DNA from: Steroidobacteraceae bacterium
GTDB taxonomy: Bacteria; Pseudomonadota; Gammaproteobacteria; Steroidobacterales; Steroidobacteraceae
Direction of reading: 5' to 3'
Length of the DNA stretch: 8,142 nucleotides
NCBI GenBank assembly: GCA_023253235.1
Contig: JALRHE010000249.1
Coordinates: 1 to 8,142, forward strand
Shown here: piece by piece, positions 1 to 6,668 of the stretch
How positions within the stretch are numbered: the first letter of the stretch is position 1
Layout of the letters: each line of letters begins with the position of its first letter
Notes under the pieces: generated by a model
The model's input: only the letters and a program-made list of their open reading frames with translations
The model's database searches: none
What the model was told of the DNA's origin: nothing
Program-made: the position numbers and the translations under genes

Positions 1-311
1 GGCATCGAGGGCTCATCGCCCTGCAGATTCACGACGACCTCATCGTCGGCCCAGCCGCGCACCTCGGCGACTTCGGCGATACGATCCGTGCCGCTGACAT
101 GATTCACAGAGGTCATCACGACGTCGGCGCCGAACTGTCGCGCGACTCTCTCAATTCGCTCGTCATCCGTGGCGATCAATACTTCGCGCGCCTGACATGC
201 GAGCGCTCGACCATAGACCCATTGCAACATGGGCTTGCCCGCCATCTCGATGAGCGGCTTACCCGGCAGGCGGGTCGATGCGTAGCGCGCCGGGATGACG
301 ATTCGGAACAT
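1..311 (-). CDS. kdsB: 3-deoxy-manno-octulosonate cytidylyltransferase (CMP-Kdo synthetase), N-terminal part
   Basis: This enzyme activates Kdo with CTP to give CMP-Kdo, the cytoplasmic sugar donor for the Kdo transferase of LPS inner-core synthesis. Only the first 103 codons are visible; the gene runs off the left edge, and the family is usually about 250 residues. The visible part carries the nucleotide-binding signature RYASTRLPGKPL (residues 9-20), then ATDD (47-50), SGTDR (73-77) and NLQGDEP (95-101), all characteristic of KdsB. The ATG start (bases 311-309) shares one base with the TAA stop of the Trm112-like gene (TAATG). No good Shine-Dalgarno sequence is seen before it, so translation probably depends on coupling to the upstream gene. 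The frame is open across the whole visible part. The identification is very secure; only the C-terminal portion cannot be judged. Confidence 0.96.
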   Translation of the reverse strand, partial: MFRIVIPARYASTRLPGKPLIEMAGKPMLQWVYGRALACQAREVLIATDDERIERVARQFGADVVMTSVNHVSGTDRIAEVAEVRGWADDEVVVNLQGDEPSM

Positions 312-499
312 TAGCGGGCGAGCAGAGGATCGTCGGCAGCCAGCGTTCGCGCCTCTTCCTCGAGCATGACCGGGATACCGTCCTTGATCGGGAAGGCAAG
401 ACGATCGGCGCGACAGACGAGCACCGCCTCTTCGCGCAGATGCACGAGCGGCCCTTTGCACACCGGGCACGCGAGGATGTCGAGCAGTCGTTTATCCAT
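311..499 (-). CDS. ycaR: Trm112 family protein (YcaR/UPF0434-like)
   Basis: A small cytoplasmic protein of 62 residues, close in length and sequence to E. coli YcaR (60 residues, starting MDHRLLEIIACPVC). It has the CPVC pair near residues 12-15 and a third cysteine in LVC, then the family segment LAFPIKDGIPVML. The fold is that of Trm112, which in eukaryotes and archaea activates methyltransferases; the bacterial role is not established, and its place between lpxK and kdsB does not reveal it. I chose the ATG at 499, which matches the family N terminus and has a weak GGA eight bases upstream. An in-frame ATG at 508 would add MNT and overlap the lpxK stop as ATGA; it is a real alternative. Longer forms reaching into lpxK are unlikely. 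The TAA stop overlaps the kdsB start by one base. Confidence 0.92.
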   Translation of the reverse strand: MDKRLLDILACPVCKGPLVHLREEAVLVCRADRLAFPIKDGIPVMLEEEARTLAADDPLLAR

Positions 500-504
500 G
501 GTAT

Positions 505-1539
505 TCATCCGTGGGATTTTTGATGAGATGCAACCAACGCGCAAATCCGATCGATCAGATCTTGCCCATCGTCCGGCGAGAGCCGCGCAGTGACTGGCAA
601 CTCCCACATCCGCTCTTGCGCGAACGGGCGACATTTTACGGCATCTTTGCTCGTCATCAGGATGGCAGCGCCATCCTCGAAGGCCAGATCCGCCGGTGCG
701 AACGCATGGTGATCCGCGAAGGCGTGCTCCTCGATCTCGAGCCCAGACTGGCGCAGCAAATCGAAAAATCGTCGTGGGTTACCGATGGCCGCGACCGCGT
801 GTACCCGCTGGTTGCGGAAGCTCTCGAGCGCGCGCCACTGGCGCGGATCATCGACCCGTCGCATCGCGGCCGGGAACAGTCTCAACTCGAGCTGGCCATG
901 GCGACCCACCCAATCGGCGTGCCCCGTCGATCCGCCGTTGACGATGACGTAATCCACGCTCGCTAGGCGCGTCACCGGCTCTCGCAACGGTCCTGCCGGC
1001 AGCAGACGACCATTACCGAAACCACGCGACGCATCGATCACCACGATCTCGAGATCACGCTCGAGCGCATAATGCTGCAAGCCATCATCAGCCACGATCA
1101 CATCGACGCCGAGACCTTCGAGATGGCGCGCACCGGCGGCCCGATCGGGGCACACCACGACCCGCGCCCCGGTGGTCAGTGCGTGCATCAGCGGTTCATC
1201 GCCGACCTCGCTCGCAGTCACGCCGGCAACCACTTCCCGCGGCTTGCGCAATTCGACACCATAACCACGCGCCAGAATGCCGACCCGCAGACCGCGGCGC
1301 TGTAGAGCATCGACCAACGCGGCGACAACGGGACTTTTACCCGTACCACCGACCGACAGATTGCCGACGATCACAACCGGCACAGACGCTCGGTAACGAG
1401 GCCGTAGACCCCATCGATAAGCGAGGCGACGTACGCCACTGACAAAACCGAAGATCGCAGCGAGCGGCGCGAGCAACAGCGCACCGCTGCGTCCGTCGTA
1501 CCAAACCCCTTCGAGCCAGCGACGCAATCTGAAAACCAT
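505..1539 (-). CDS. lpxK: tetraacyldisaccharide 4'-kinase (lipid A kinase)
   Basis: LpxK phosphorylates the 4' position of the tetraacyldisaccharide 1-phosphate to form lipid IVA, at the cytoplasmic face of the inner membrane. The 344-residue length is normal for the family. A hydrophobic N-terminal segment (about residues 19-37) provides membrane association. The P-loop is GNLSVGGTGKSP (59-70), followed by RGYG (91-94), GDEP (113-116, containing the acidic residue equivalent to the catalytic Asp of Aquifex LpxK), DDGLQH (151-156), the NGRLLPAGPLREP segment (176-188), AIGNP (251-255), FADHHAF (274-280, with the partner catalytic His) and MTSKDAVKC (295-303). The P-loop has Ser where Thr is commonest, a conservative change. 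The ATG overlaps the msbA stop by one base (TGATG) and there is no clear Shine-Dalgarno sequence, pointing to coupling with msbA, whose product flips the lipid that this pathway makes. Confidence 0.97.
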   Translation of the reverse strand: MVFRLRRWLEGVWYDGRSGALLLAPLAAIFGFVSGVRRLAYRWGLRPRYRASVPVVIVGNLSVGGTGKSPVVAALVDALQRRGLRVGILARGYGVELRKPREVVAGVTASEVGDEPLMHALTTGARVVVCPDRAAGARHLEGLGVDVIVADDGLQHYALERDLEIVVIDASRGFGNGRLLPAGPLREPVTRLASVDYVIVNGGSTGHADWVGRHGQLELRLFPAAMRRVDDPRQWRALESFRNQRVHAVAAIGNPRRFFDLLRQSGLEIEEHAFADHHAFAPADLAFEDGAAILMTSKDAVKCRPFAQERMWELPVTARLSPDDGQDLIDRICALVASHQKSHG

Positions 1540-3293
1540 CAGACCGCGAACTGCAACTGATGCAACTGGGCGTACATACCACCTTTCGCGATCAGCGCTG
1601 CGTGGTTACCCGCCTCGACCAATCGACCCTCGTGCATCACCAAGATGAGATCGGCACGTTCGATCGTCGAGAGACGGTGGGCGATCACCAGAGTCGTTCG
1701 ACCCTGCAACAAGCGGCCCAAAGCCTCTTGCACGCGACGCTCCGACTCGTTGTCGAGCGCGCTCGTTGCCTCATCGAGCACCAAGATCGGTGCGTTCTTC
1801 AACAGCGCCCTCGCGATCGAAATTCTTTGACGCTGCCCACCCGAGAGCATCGCGCCTCTCTCACCCACCGGGGTATCGAGTCCCTGCGGCAGATCTTGGA
1901 CAAAGTCGAGTACGTGGGCATTACGAGCCGCTTCCTCGACCGCCGGATCATCGGGAGTCGTGAGATTGAAGGCGATGTTGGCGCGGATGCTGTCGTCGAA
2001 CAGCACGACCTCCTGACTGACGAAGCCGATTTGGCGGCGTAGATCTGCCAAGCGATAGTCGCGAAGATCATGACCATCGAGCAGCACGACGCCCGAGGTC
2101 GGATCGTAGAAACGTGGCAGCAAACTCGCGAGCGTCGTCTTGCCGCTCCCCGATTTGCCGACGATGGCCACCGTCTGTCCTGGGTGTACCCGGAAACTGA
2201 CGTTCGAGAGCACCTCACCCTGCACAGCCGAGTAAGCGAACGCGACGTCACGAAACTCGAGTTCGCCACGCGCAGCACCGAGTGCACGCGTGCCGCCGAC
2301 ATCTTCGATCGGCGTGTCGAGCACTTCGAAAACGCTCGCGCCCGCGGCGATACCTTGCTGCAAGGGACCGAAGACCTGCACGAGGCGTCGGAGCGGCGCC
2401 GTGACGAGCAGCAAGGCGGTCAGGAAGGCCATGAACTCATCGACCCGCATTTCGGCGTCGAACACCTGCCGGATCGAAAAATACAGCACGCCAGCCAGGC
2501 CGAGCGCCGCGATCAACTGCACCACCGGGTTCGCCATCGCACGCGCGCCGATCAAGCGCATGTTGCTGTGGCGGTTACGCTCGTTCGCGACGTCGAAGAG
2601 ACGCTCCTCATGACCCTCGGCATTGAAAATTTTGATGACCTTGTGACCATCGAGCGCCTCCTTGGCGACTCGAGTCACATCACCCATCGAGGCCTGAATA
2701 CGTGCGCTGTAGCGACGGAAGGATCGATTGATGTACTGGATCAGCCAAGAGATCGGCGGCGCCAAGACCAACACGAACGTGGCGAGCTGCCAGTTGAGCC
2801 ACAGCAACATACCGATCAAGGCGACGATCGTGAGCGTATCGCGGATCAACACGGTGACGGCGTTGGTCGTGGCTTCGGCGACGAGCTCGATGTTGTAGGT
2901 CAATCGTGACAGCAAGCCGCCCGAGGCAGCCGTGTCGTAGTAACGGGTGGGCAAGCGCAGATAATGCGCAAACAGTTCGGCACGCAGCGCCTTGATGATC
3001 TGCCGCCCCACCCAACCCGGGAAGTAGTTCGAGACGTAGTCACCGATGCCGCGCAGCAAGAACAAGGCGATGGCGCCGAGCGGAATGGCCCACAAGATGC
3101 GGGGATCCGGGTCGACGAACGCACCGCCGAGAAATTTTTGGACGAGATAGGCGATCGCCGCATCAGTCGCCGCGAAGAGCACCATCCCGACGACACCGAT
3201 CGAAAACATGCCCATGTGCGGGCGGGCGTAACCGAGCAGGCGTCGGTAGACCTGCGGTGCGTCGACCACTTGCACGGGTGTCTGCACGTTCAT
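1539..3293 (-). CDS. msbA: lipid A export ATP-binding/permease protein MsbA
   Basis: A homodimeric ABC half-transporter that flips lipid A-core from the inner to the outer leaflet of the inner membrane using ATP. At 584 residues it is almost the size of E. coli MsbA (582). The N-terminal membrane domain (about 20-320) has several hydrophobic helices, including those near 30-50, 70-90, 145-165, 168-187 and 257-275. The nucleotide-binding domain (about 340-584) shows Walker A GKSGSGKTT (379-387), Q-loop Gln427, signature LSGGQ (483-487), Walker B ILVLDEATS with Asp507/Glu508, and the switch His539. All catalytic elements are intact. The ATG overlaps the exbD stop as ATGA and has its own good ribosome binding site. 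A general multidrug or lipid exporter of the same family would look similar, but the direct junction to lpxK makes MsbA by far the best call. Confidence 0.97.
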   Translation of the reverse strand: MNVQTPVQVVDAPQVYRRLLGYARPHMGMFSIGVVGMVLFAATDAAIAYLVQKFLGGAFVDPDPRILWAIPLGAIALFLLRGIGDYVSNYFPGWVGRQIIKALRAELFAHYLRLPTRYYDTAASGGLLSRLTYNIELVAEATTNAVTVLIRDTLTIVALIGMLLWLNWQLATFVLVLAPPISWLIQYINRSFRRYSARIQASMGDVTRVAKEALDGHKVIKIFNAEGHEERLFDVANERNRHSNMRLIGARAMANPVVQLIAALGLAGVLYFSIRQVFDAEMRVDEFMAFLTALLLVTAPLRRLVQVFGPLQQGIAAGASVFEVLDTPIEDVGGTRALGAARGELEFRDVAFAYSAVQGEVLSNVSFRVHPGQTVAIVGKSGSGKTTLASLLPRFYDPTSGVVLLDGHDLRDYRLADLRRQIGFVSQEVVLFDDSIRANIAFNLTTPDDPAVEEAARNAHVLDFVQDLPQGLDTPVGERGAMLSGGQRQRISIARALLKNAPILVLDEATSALDNESERRVQEALGRLLQGRTTLVIAHRLSTIERADLILVMHEGRLVEAGNHAALIAKGGMYAQLHQLQFAV

Positions 3294-3712
3294 CGCGCAC
3301 TCCCCACGTTGCGAGTCGCCATATCCACGCTACCGAAACCGAGTTGCCGAAGCACATCGATACCGCGGATGACATCACGATGTCGCGCCTCTCCGTCTGC
3401 ACGGAACACCACTGGCCGCGTCACATCGCCATTCGACGCTTGCACGATCGCATCGCGCAGTAGATCGGCATCGGCACTCACCATCTGACCCGCCACTTGA
3501 TAGCGACCATCGGCCAATACCTCGATCACGAGCACGTCCTCGGCGGACGCTGCGCGATCATCGGCACTCGCCGTCGGCAGGGAAATACGCAACGTGCCCT
3601 CGGTGACCCAACTCGACGAGAGCAGAAAGAACACGACGATCATCAACACGACGTCGATGAGTGAGACGAGATTGATCTCGGGATCTTCAACGCGCCGGAC
3701 ACGAAAGTTCAT
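3290..3712 (-). CDS. exbD: ExbD/TolR family biopolymer transport protein
   Basis: This is the small partner of an ExbB/TolQ-type proton channel in the inner membrane. The 140-residue protein has a short cytoplasmic N terminus, a single membrane helix (about 15-33) with the family motif LIDVVLMIVVFFLL, and a periplasmic domain of about 100 residues. Asp20 in the helix lies where the proton-carrying aspartate of ExbD/TolR (Asp25 in E. coli ExbD) sits. It overlaps the exbB-like gene by four bases (ATGA) and msbA by four bases (ATGA), and has a GGAG seven bases before its start. No TonB, TolA or receptor gene is in the window, so the energised process is unknown. Placement next to msbA and lpxK suggests an envelope role, but that is inference. 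The symbol denotes the family, not proven TonB energisation. Confidence 0.93.
   Translation of the reverse strand: MNFRVRRVEDPEINLVSLIDVVLMIVVFFLLSSSWVTEGTLRISLPTASADDRAASAEDVLVIEVLADGRYQVAGQMVSADADLLRDAIVQASNGDVTRPVVFRADGEARHRDVIRGIDVLRQLGFGSVDMATRNVGSAR
3300..3305 (-). promoter_or_regulatory. ribosome binding site of msbA
   Basis: On the minus strand GGGGAG lies six bases before the msbA ATG (3293), within the last codons of the exbD-like gene. It supports this start and suggests msbA can recruit ribosomes independently as well as through its ATGA overlap. Confidence 0.65.
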
Positions 3713-4314
3713 CGACGAGCTCCGCGTACGACGAGCAATGCGAGCGCCTGCTTTTCCATCTCGATCACAAGTGAGTCGATGTGGCCGCGTAAACCGCGGT
3801 GCGCAATGAGCGCCGGTATGGCAACGAGCAAACCCGCTGCCGTGGTCACGAGCGCCTCGCTGATACCGCCCGAGAGCACGTCGGGTTGCGTAACGATCCC
3901 GGCTTCGAGGACCGAGAAGGCCCGGATGATGCCCGTGACGGTGCCTAGCAAACCGAGTAACGGCGCGACACTGGCTACGGTTCCCAAGGTATTGAGGTAA
4001 CGCTCGAGCGCATGAGCCTCGTGACGTCCGACTTCCTGGATGCGGGCGATACGCTCATCGCGCGCTAGATCTCGATCGGTCACCACCGTCGCCAGTACTC
4101 GCCCCAGGGGCGATGACGCCCGCAGCGACTCGAGTGCACGATCATCGACGACTTCAGCGGATAACAGTCGGGAAGCCTGTGGCAGAGCATCGGCAGGAAC
4201 GACACGTGACCTTTGCAGGCTCCAGACACGCTCGAGAGTGATCGCCAAGGCGATCACCGAACAAAGGATGATCGGCCACATCAACGGGCCACCGGCCCGC
4301 ACCATTTCCCACAT
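3709..4314 (-). CDS. exbB: MotA/TolQ/ExbB family proton channel protein
   Basis: The large subunit of a proton-motive-force-driven complex in the inner membrane. From the ATG at 4314 it is 201 residues. The N terminus MWEMVRAGG is typical of this compact ExbB subfamily. The first membrane helix is about 10-30. The second, near 112-132, contains GLLGTVTGI (121-129), and the third, about 153-172, contains EALVTTAAGLLVAIPA, with the channel-lining threonines seen in ExbB/TolQ. A cytoplasmic helical region lies between helices 1 and 2. A TTG at 4344 would add ten residues and overlap the comEC stop as TTGA; neither start has a convincing Shine-Dalgarno sequence, and I prefer the ATG because it matches the usual family start. 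The stop overlaps exbD by four bases, so both subunits are probably made together. Family certain, partner process unknown. Confidence 0.93.
   Translation of the reverse strand: MWEMVRAGGPLMWPIILCSVIALAITLERVWSLQRSRVVPADALPQASRLLSAEVVDDRALESLRASSPLGRVLATVVTDRDLARDERIARIQEVGRHEAHALERYLNTLGTVASVAPLLGLLGTVTGIIRAFSVLEAGIVTQPDVLSGGISEALVTTAAGLLVAIPALIAHRGLRGHIDSLVIEMEKQALALLVVRGARR
3720..3723 (-). promoter_or_regulatory. ribosome binding site of the exbD-like gene
   Basis: On the minus strand GGAG lies seven bases before the ATG at 3712, inside the last codons of the exbB-like gene. It supports the chosen start, which also overlaps the exbB-like stop as ATGA. Confidence 0.55.
4238..4257. repeat. 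perfect inverted repeat inside exbB (9-base arms, 2-base centre)
   Basis: The arms gtgatcgcc and ggcgatcac are exact reverse complements separated by aa. On the transcript this could fold as an eight-pair stem with a CUUG loop. It lies within codons for the first membrane helix of the ExbB-like protein (VIALAIT), so biased use of ATC, GCG and GTG codons could have produced it by chance. No T-run follows, so it is not a terminator. Confidence 0.4.
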
Positions 4315-4340
4315 CGGCGCATCATAGCCGAGACCGTCGT

Positions 4341-6626
4341 TCAAAGGGCTGCGAGCCGATCAGGTCGGCCGGGATCGAGCTCGATTCGCATAGCGCCCTG
4401 CACGGCCGTTGCCTGCACCGCGCTTGGGGGAATTCGCCAACGTCCGGCGATACCGGCACGTCGTGCGGGTGGCAATTCGGCGGAGGCGACGATGACCGCC
4501 GTTGCACCGACCGCCGCAACGAACTCAGCGGTGACTGCCGCGAGCGACCCACGTCGTGGTGCGATGACGTGTGTGGCCTTCAGCCGCGCTCGAGCACCAG
4601 GGTCAGCGGCGAGCATCGCGGCCTCTTTGGCATCGACTCTCTCGGCGATCAACAGCGCTCCGCCCCCTCGCGCGCTCACCCGCAACAAACAGCTTCCACC
4701 GGCTACCGCAAAGGTTTCGAACTGCACGCCATCGAAGGCCCAACGCCTCGTACGCTGACAACGATGGTGACTCGCGGGCGCGCCTGGCCACAAACCACCG
4801 TAGATCACCGTCGGGATGCGGGCGAGATAAGCGAGCCGTGCGGCGCCTTCGGCGCGAAACCCATGCGAAGCACCAAGCACGAGCAGATCGGCTGTTGATC
4901 GCGACTGAGCGAGAATCGCAGGCCACACCAGACTCTCAGCGCTGCGCCCTGCGCTGAAGTACGACTCACCAGTGTCGTAAACCACCAGGTGCTGACGCGT
5001 CTCGATCAGCGTGGCATGCGCATCACCCGCATCGAGTATCGTGATGCGCGCGGCGCCCTGCGGGATCTGGGTTGGCGGCCAAAGCCCGAGTGAGGCGATG
5101 GTTACGATGGTCGCTCGCCACTGCCACGAGAGCGATGACAACATCACCGCCGCCATCACGAGCAGAGTCAAAAACTGCGTGCCGCTCGGTTGCCAATCCA
5201 GGGCGGCCCAAGATTGATTGGCAATCCACAGCATCGGCGGCCAAATGATCTCGTGTACCACCTCGACCACACGCCACAGCGGCGCTGCAACCGACGCCGA
5301 TATCGCTTGTAACGCGAGCCCCAGCAAGACGAGCGGTACGAGCAGAAAAGAAAAAATCGGGATCGCGACGAGATTCACCGGTACGGAGGCAAACGACACG
5401 CTCGCGAACCACCAGGCCGTCAAGGGGATCAAAGCGATCGTCACACGCCACTGCACCCGCCATGTCGTCTGGAACAGGGCTCGTAGTCCTTGCCAACTGA
5501 TACCACCTGCCACCGCTGCCTCGTCGATCGAGAGCAGGATCGCCATGGCGATGAACGACAACCAAAAGCCAGCCGAATACGTGGCGAAAGGGTCAATCAA
5601 CAGCACGCACAACAACGCGGTGGCGAGGATCTCGTAGCCGCGTTGCTCGCGCGCTGTCAGCCGCAACATCCACCAAACCGCCAGCATCACAACCGTGCGT
5701 TGCGTCGGAATACCAAAACCTGCGAGAACAGCGTACGCAAACGCAGCAGGCACACCAACAGCAGCCGCAAACACGTCGCGATCCATTCGTAGCTGTAGCA
5801 TCGCAACGCGTCGCCAGAGTGCGCGCGCCGCGAACGCAGCCAACCACGCGAACAACGTGACATGCATCCCGGATATCGCCACGAGGTGCGTGGTGCCCGT
5901 GACACTGAACACCCGCCATTGTTCGCGGGTGATCTCACCGGTCGCACCGACCGCCAAGCCTTGGAACAAAGCAGCCGCGTCGCGATCCTCCACCGCCGCT
6001 GCGATGGACTCCGCCATCGCTTGACGCCACTCGAGCAGCGCAGGCGTACGCGATGCCACGCGACGCGTCGCCGACCATGACACCACGCTGCCTGTGGCGT
6101 CGATACGATCGCGAAGAGCCGCTCGTTCCGCATTAGCGGCACCGGGGTTGTTGCGCGAGACGATCGGATCGAGTCGCAACATGACACGCCAACGCTCGCC
6201 CGCACGCGGCAGCGGCCGTGGTGGATCGCGCCAGACGATTCTGACGCGTGATGTTCGTCGATAAGTCACCGGCGTTTCGATCACGATGTCCGCATCGAAT
6301 CGCAACACTCCACCCTCTCGCGTGGGCAGAGAGTCGATCGTGATCTCGCCGATGACGCGCTCGCCAGCCGCTTCGCTCGGCCAGCGGCGCTCCTGCCGAT
6401 CGAGCACACAGAATGCCGTCACGCCTGCAGAACAAAGCACGACGAGGGCGAGTATCGTCCCCGGTCTACGCCAGCGTGGTCGCCACCCGAGAATCGCGAT
6501 CAACACGACAAGGCTCACTGCGGCGAACGAGGCGACAAGCCACGATGGCGCGGGGCCGAATAAAACGACCACATTGCCGATCAGTGCGAAAAAGCCGCTC
6601 AAGCGCGGCAGGACCCCAACCATCAT
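4341..6626 (-). CDS. comEC: DNA internalization-related competence protein ComEC/Rec2, with a degenerate C-terminal domain
   Basis: ComEC is the inner-membrane channel that takes single-stranded DNA into the cytoplasm during natural transformation. The 761-residue protein has the full family layout. N-terminal helices (about 10-75) come first, then an OB-like DUF4131 region (about 85-190) with RAGERWRVML and NNPGAANAERAALRDRIDATG. The Competence channel domain (about 205-500) contains HLVAISGMHVTL (247-258), IPTQRT (307-312), DPFATYSAGFWLSF (345-358) and PVNLVAIPIFSFLLVPLVLLG-like helices from 416. A metallo-beta-lactamase-like domain (about 525-761) begins with ILDAGDAHATLI and VVYDTG. Its metal-binding motifs are missing (see findings). 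The reading frame is intact. A TGA stop lies two codons before ATG 6626, so the start cannot be further upstream; ATG 6623 is also possible and no Shine-Dalgarno sequence is visible. The channel family is certain; activity in DNA uptake is not. Confidence 0.94.
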   Translation of the reverse strand: MMVGVLPRLSGFFALIGNVVVLFGPAPSWLVASFAAVSLVVLIAILGWRPRWRRPGTILALVVLCSAGVTAFCVLDRQERRWPSEAAGERVIGEITIDSLPTREGGVLRFDADIVIETPVTYRRTSRVRIVWRDPPRPLPRAGERWRVMLRLDPIVSRNNPGAANAERAALRDRIDATGSVVSWSATRRVASRTPALLEWRQAMAESIAAAVEDRDAAALFQGLAVGATGEITREQWRVFSVTGTTHLVAISGMHVTLFAWLAAFAARALWRRVAMLQLRMDRDVFAAAVGVPAAFAYAVLAGFGIPTQRTVVMLAVWWMLRLTAREQRGYEILATALLCVLLIDPFATYSAGFWLSFIAMAILLSIDEAAVAGGISWQGLRALFQTTWRVQWRVTIALIPLTAWWFASVSFASVPVNLVAIPIFSFLLVPLVLLGLALQAISASVAAPLWRVVEVVHEIIWPPMLWIANQSWAALDWQPSGTQFLTLLVMAAVMLSSLSWQWRATIVTIASLGLWPPTQIPQGAARITILDAGDAHATLIETRQHLVVYDTGESYFSAGRSAESLVWPAILAQSRSTADLLVLGASHGFRAEGAARLAYLARIPTVIYGGLWPGAPASHHRCQRTRRWAFDGVQFETFAVAGGSCLLRVSARGGGALLIAERVDAKEAAMLAADPGARARLKATHVIAPRRGSLAAVTAEFVAAVGATAVIVASAELPPARRAGIAGRWRIPPSAVQATAVQGAMRIELDPGRPDRLAAL

Positions 6627-6637
6627 GGGTCAGGGAT

Positions 6638-6654
6638 ACCGCGTCAGACGCGGT
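6638..6654 (-). promoter_or_regulatory. small perfect hairpin between lolD and comEC
   Basis: In the only real intergenic gap of the window, a seven-base stem (ACCGCGT / ACGCGGT) closes a three-base loop. It starts 14 bases after the lolD stop and ends 11 bases before the comEC ATG, overlapping the region where a ribosome binding site would lie. No T-run follows it in the direction of transcription, so it is not a typical intrinsic terminator. It might lower comEC translation or mark an RNA processing site; this is inference from position and structure only. Confidence 0.4.
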
Positions 6655-6668
6655 TGACCAAGCGCTGA

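Noticed and set aside
61..70. GATCG- and CTCGAG-like words recurring through the window as a possible dispersed repeat
   Set aside because: They occur at many positions in coding sequence and agree with frequent ATC, GAG, CTC and CGA codon pairs; no fixed spacing or longer conserved unit is seen.
500..634. Long form of the Trm112-like protein starting at 634
   Set aside because: The extra 42 or more residues lie within the lpxK C terminus in another frame and have no counterpart in YcaR-type proteins, which begin MDxRLL.
2070..2909. A 279-codon open frame on the plus strand, opposite msbA
   Set aside because: It lies entirely antisense to an intact, well-conserved msbA, its product is low-complexity and rich in Arg, Asp, Glu and His, and it shows no recognisable domain. 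Such long antisense frames are common in high-GC genes.
4213..4758. Plus-strand open frame of 181 codons across the comEC/exbB junction
   Set aside because: It runs opposite two conserved genes and its product is rich in Ala, Arg, Ser and Pro with no domain; it is a shadow of their codon use.
4603..4926. Frameshift in comEC as the reason for the missing metal-binding motifs
   Set aside because: The alternative minus-strand frame here encodes an Arg-rich product with no histidine/aspartate metal motif, and the main frame keeps recognisable family sequence on both sides of the lost motifs.
6638..6654. Intrinsic terminator after lolD
   Set aside because: The stem is short and no T-run follows on the minus strand; the downstream genes include essential lipid A genes with no other visible promoter.
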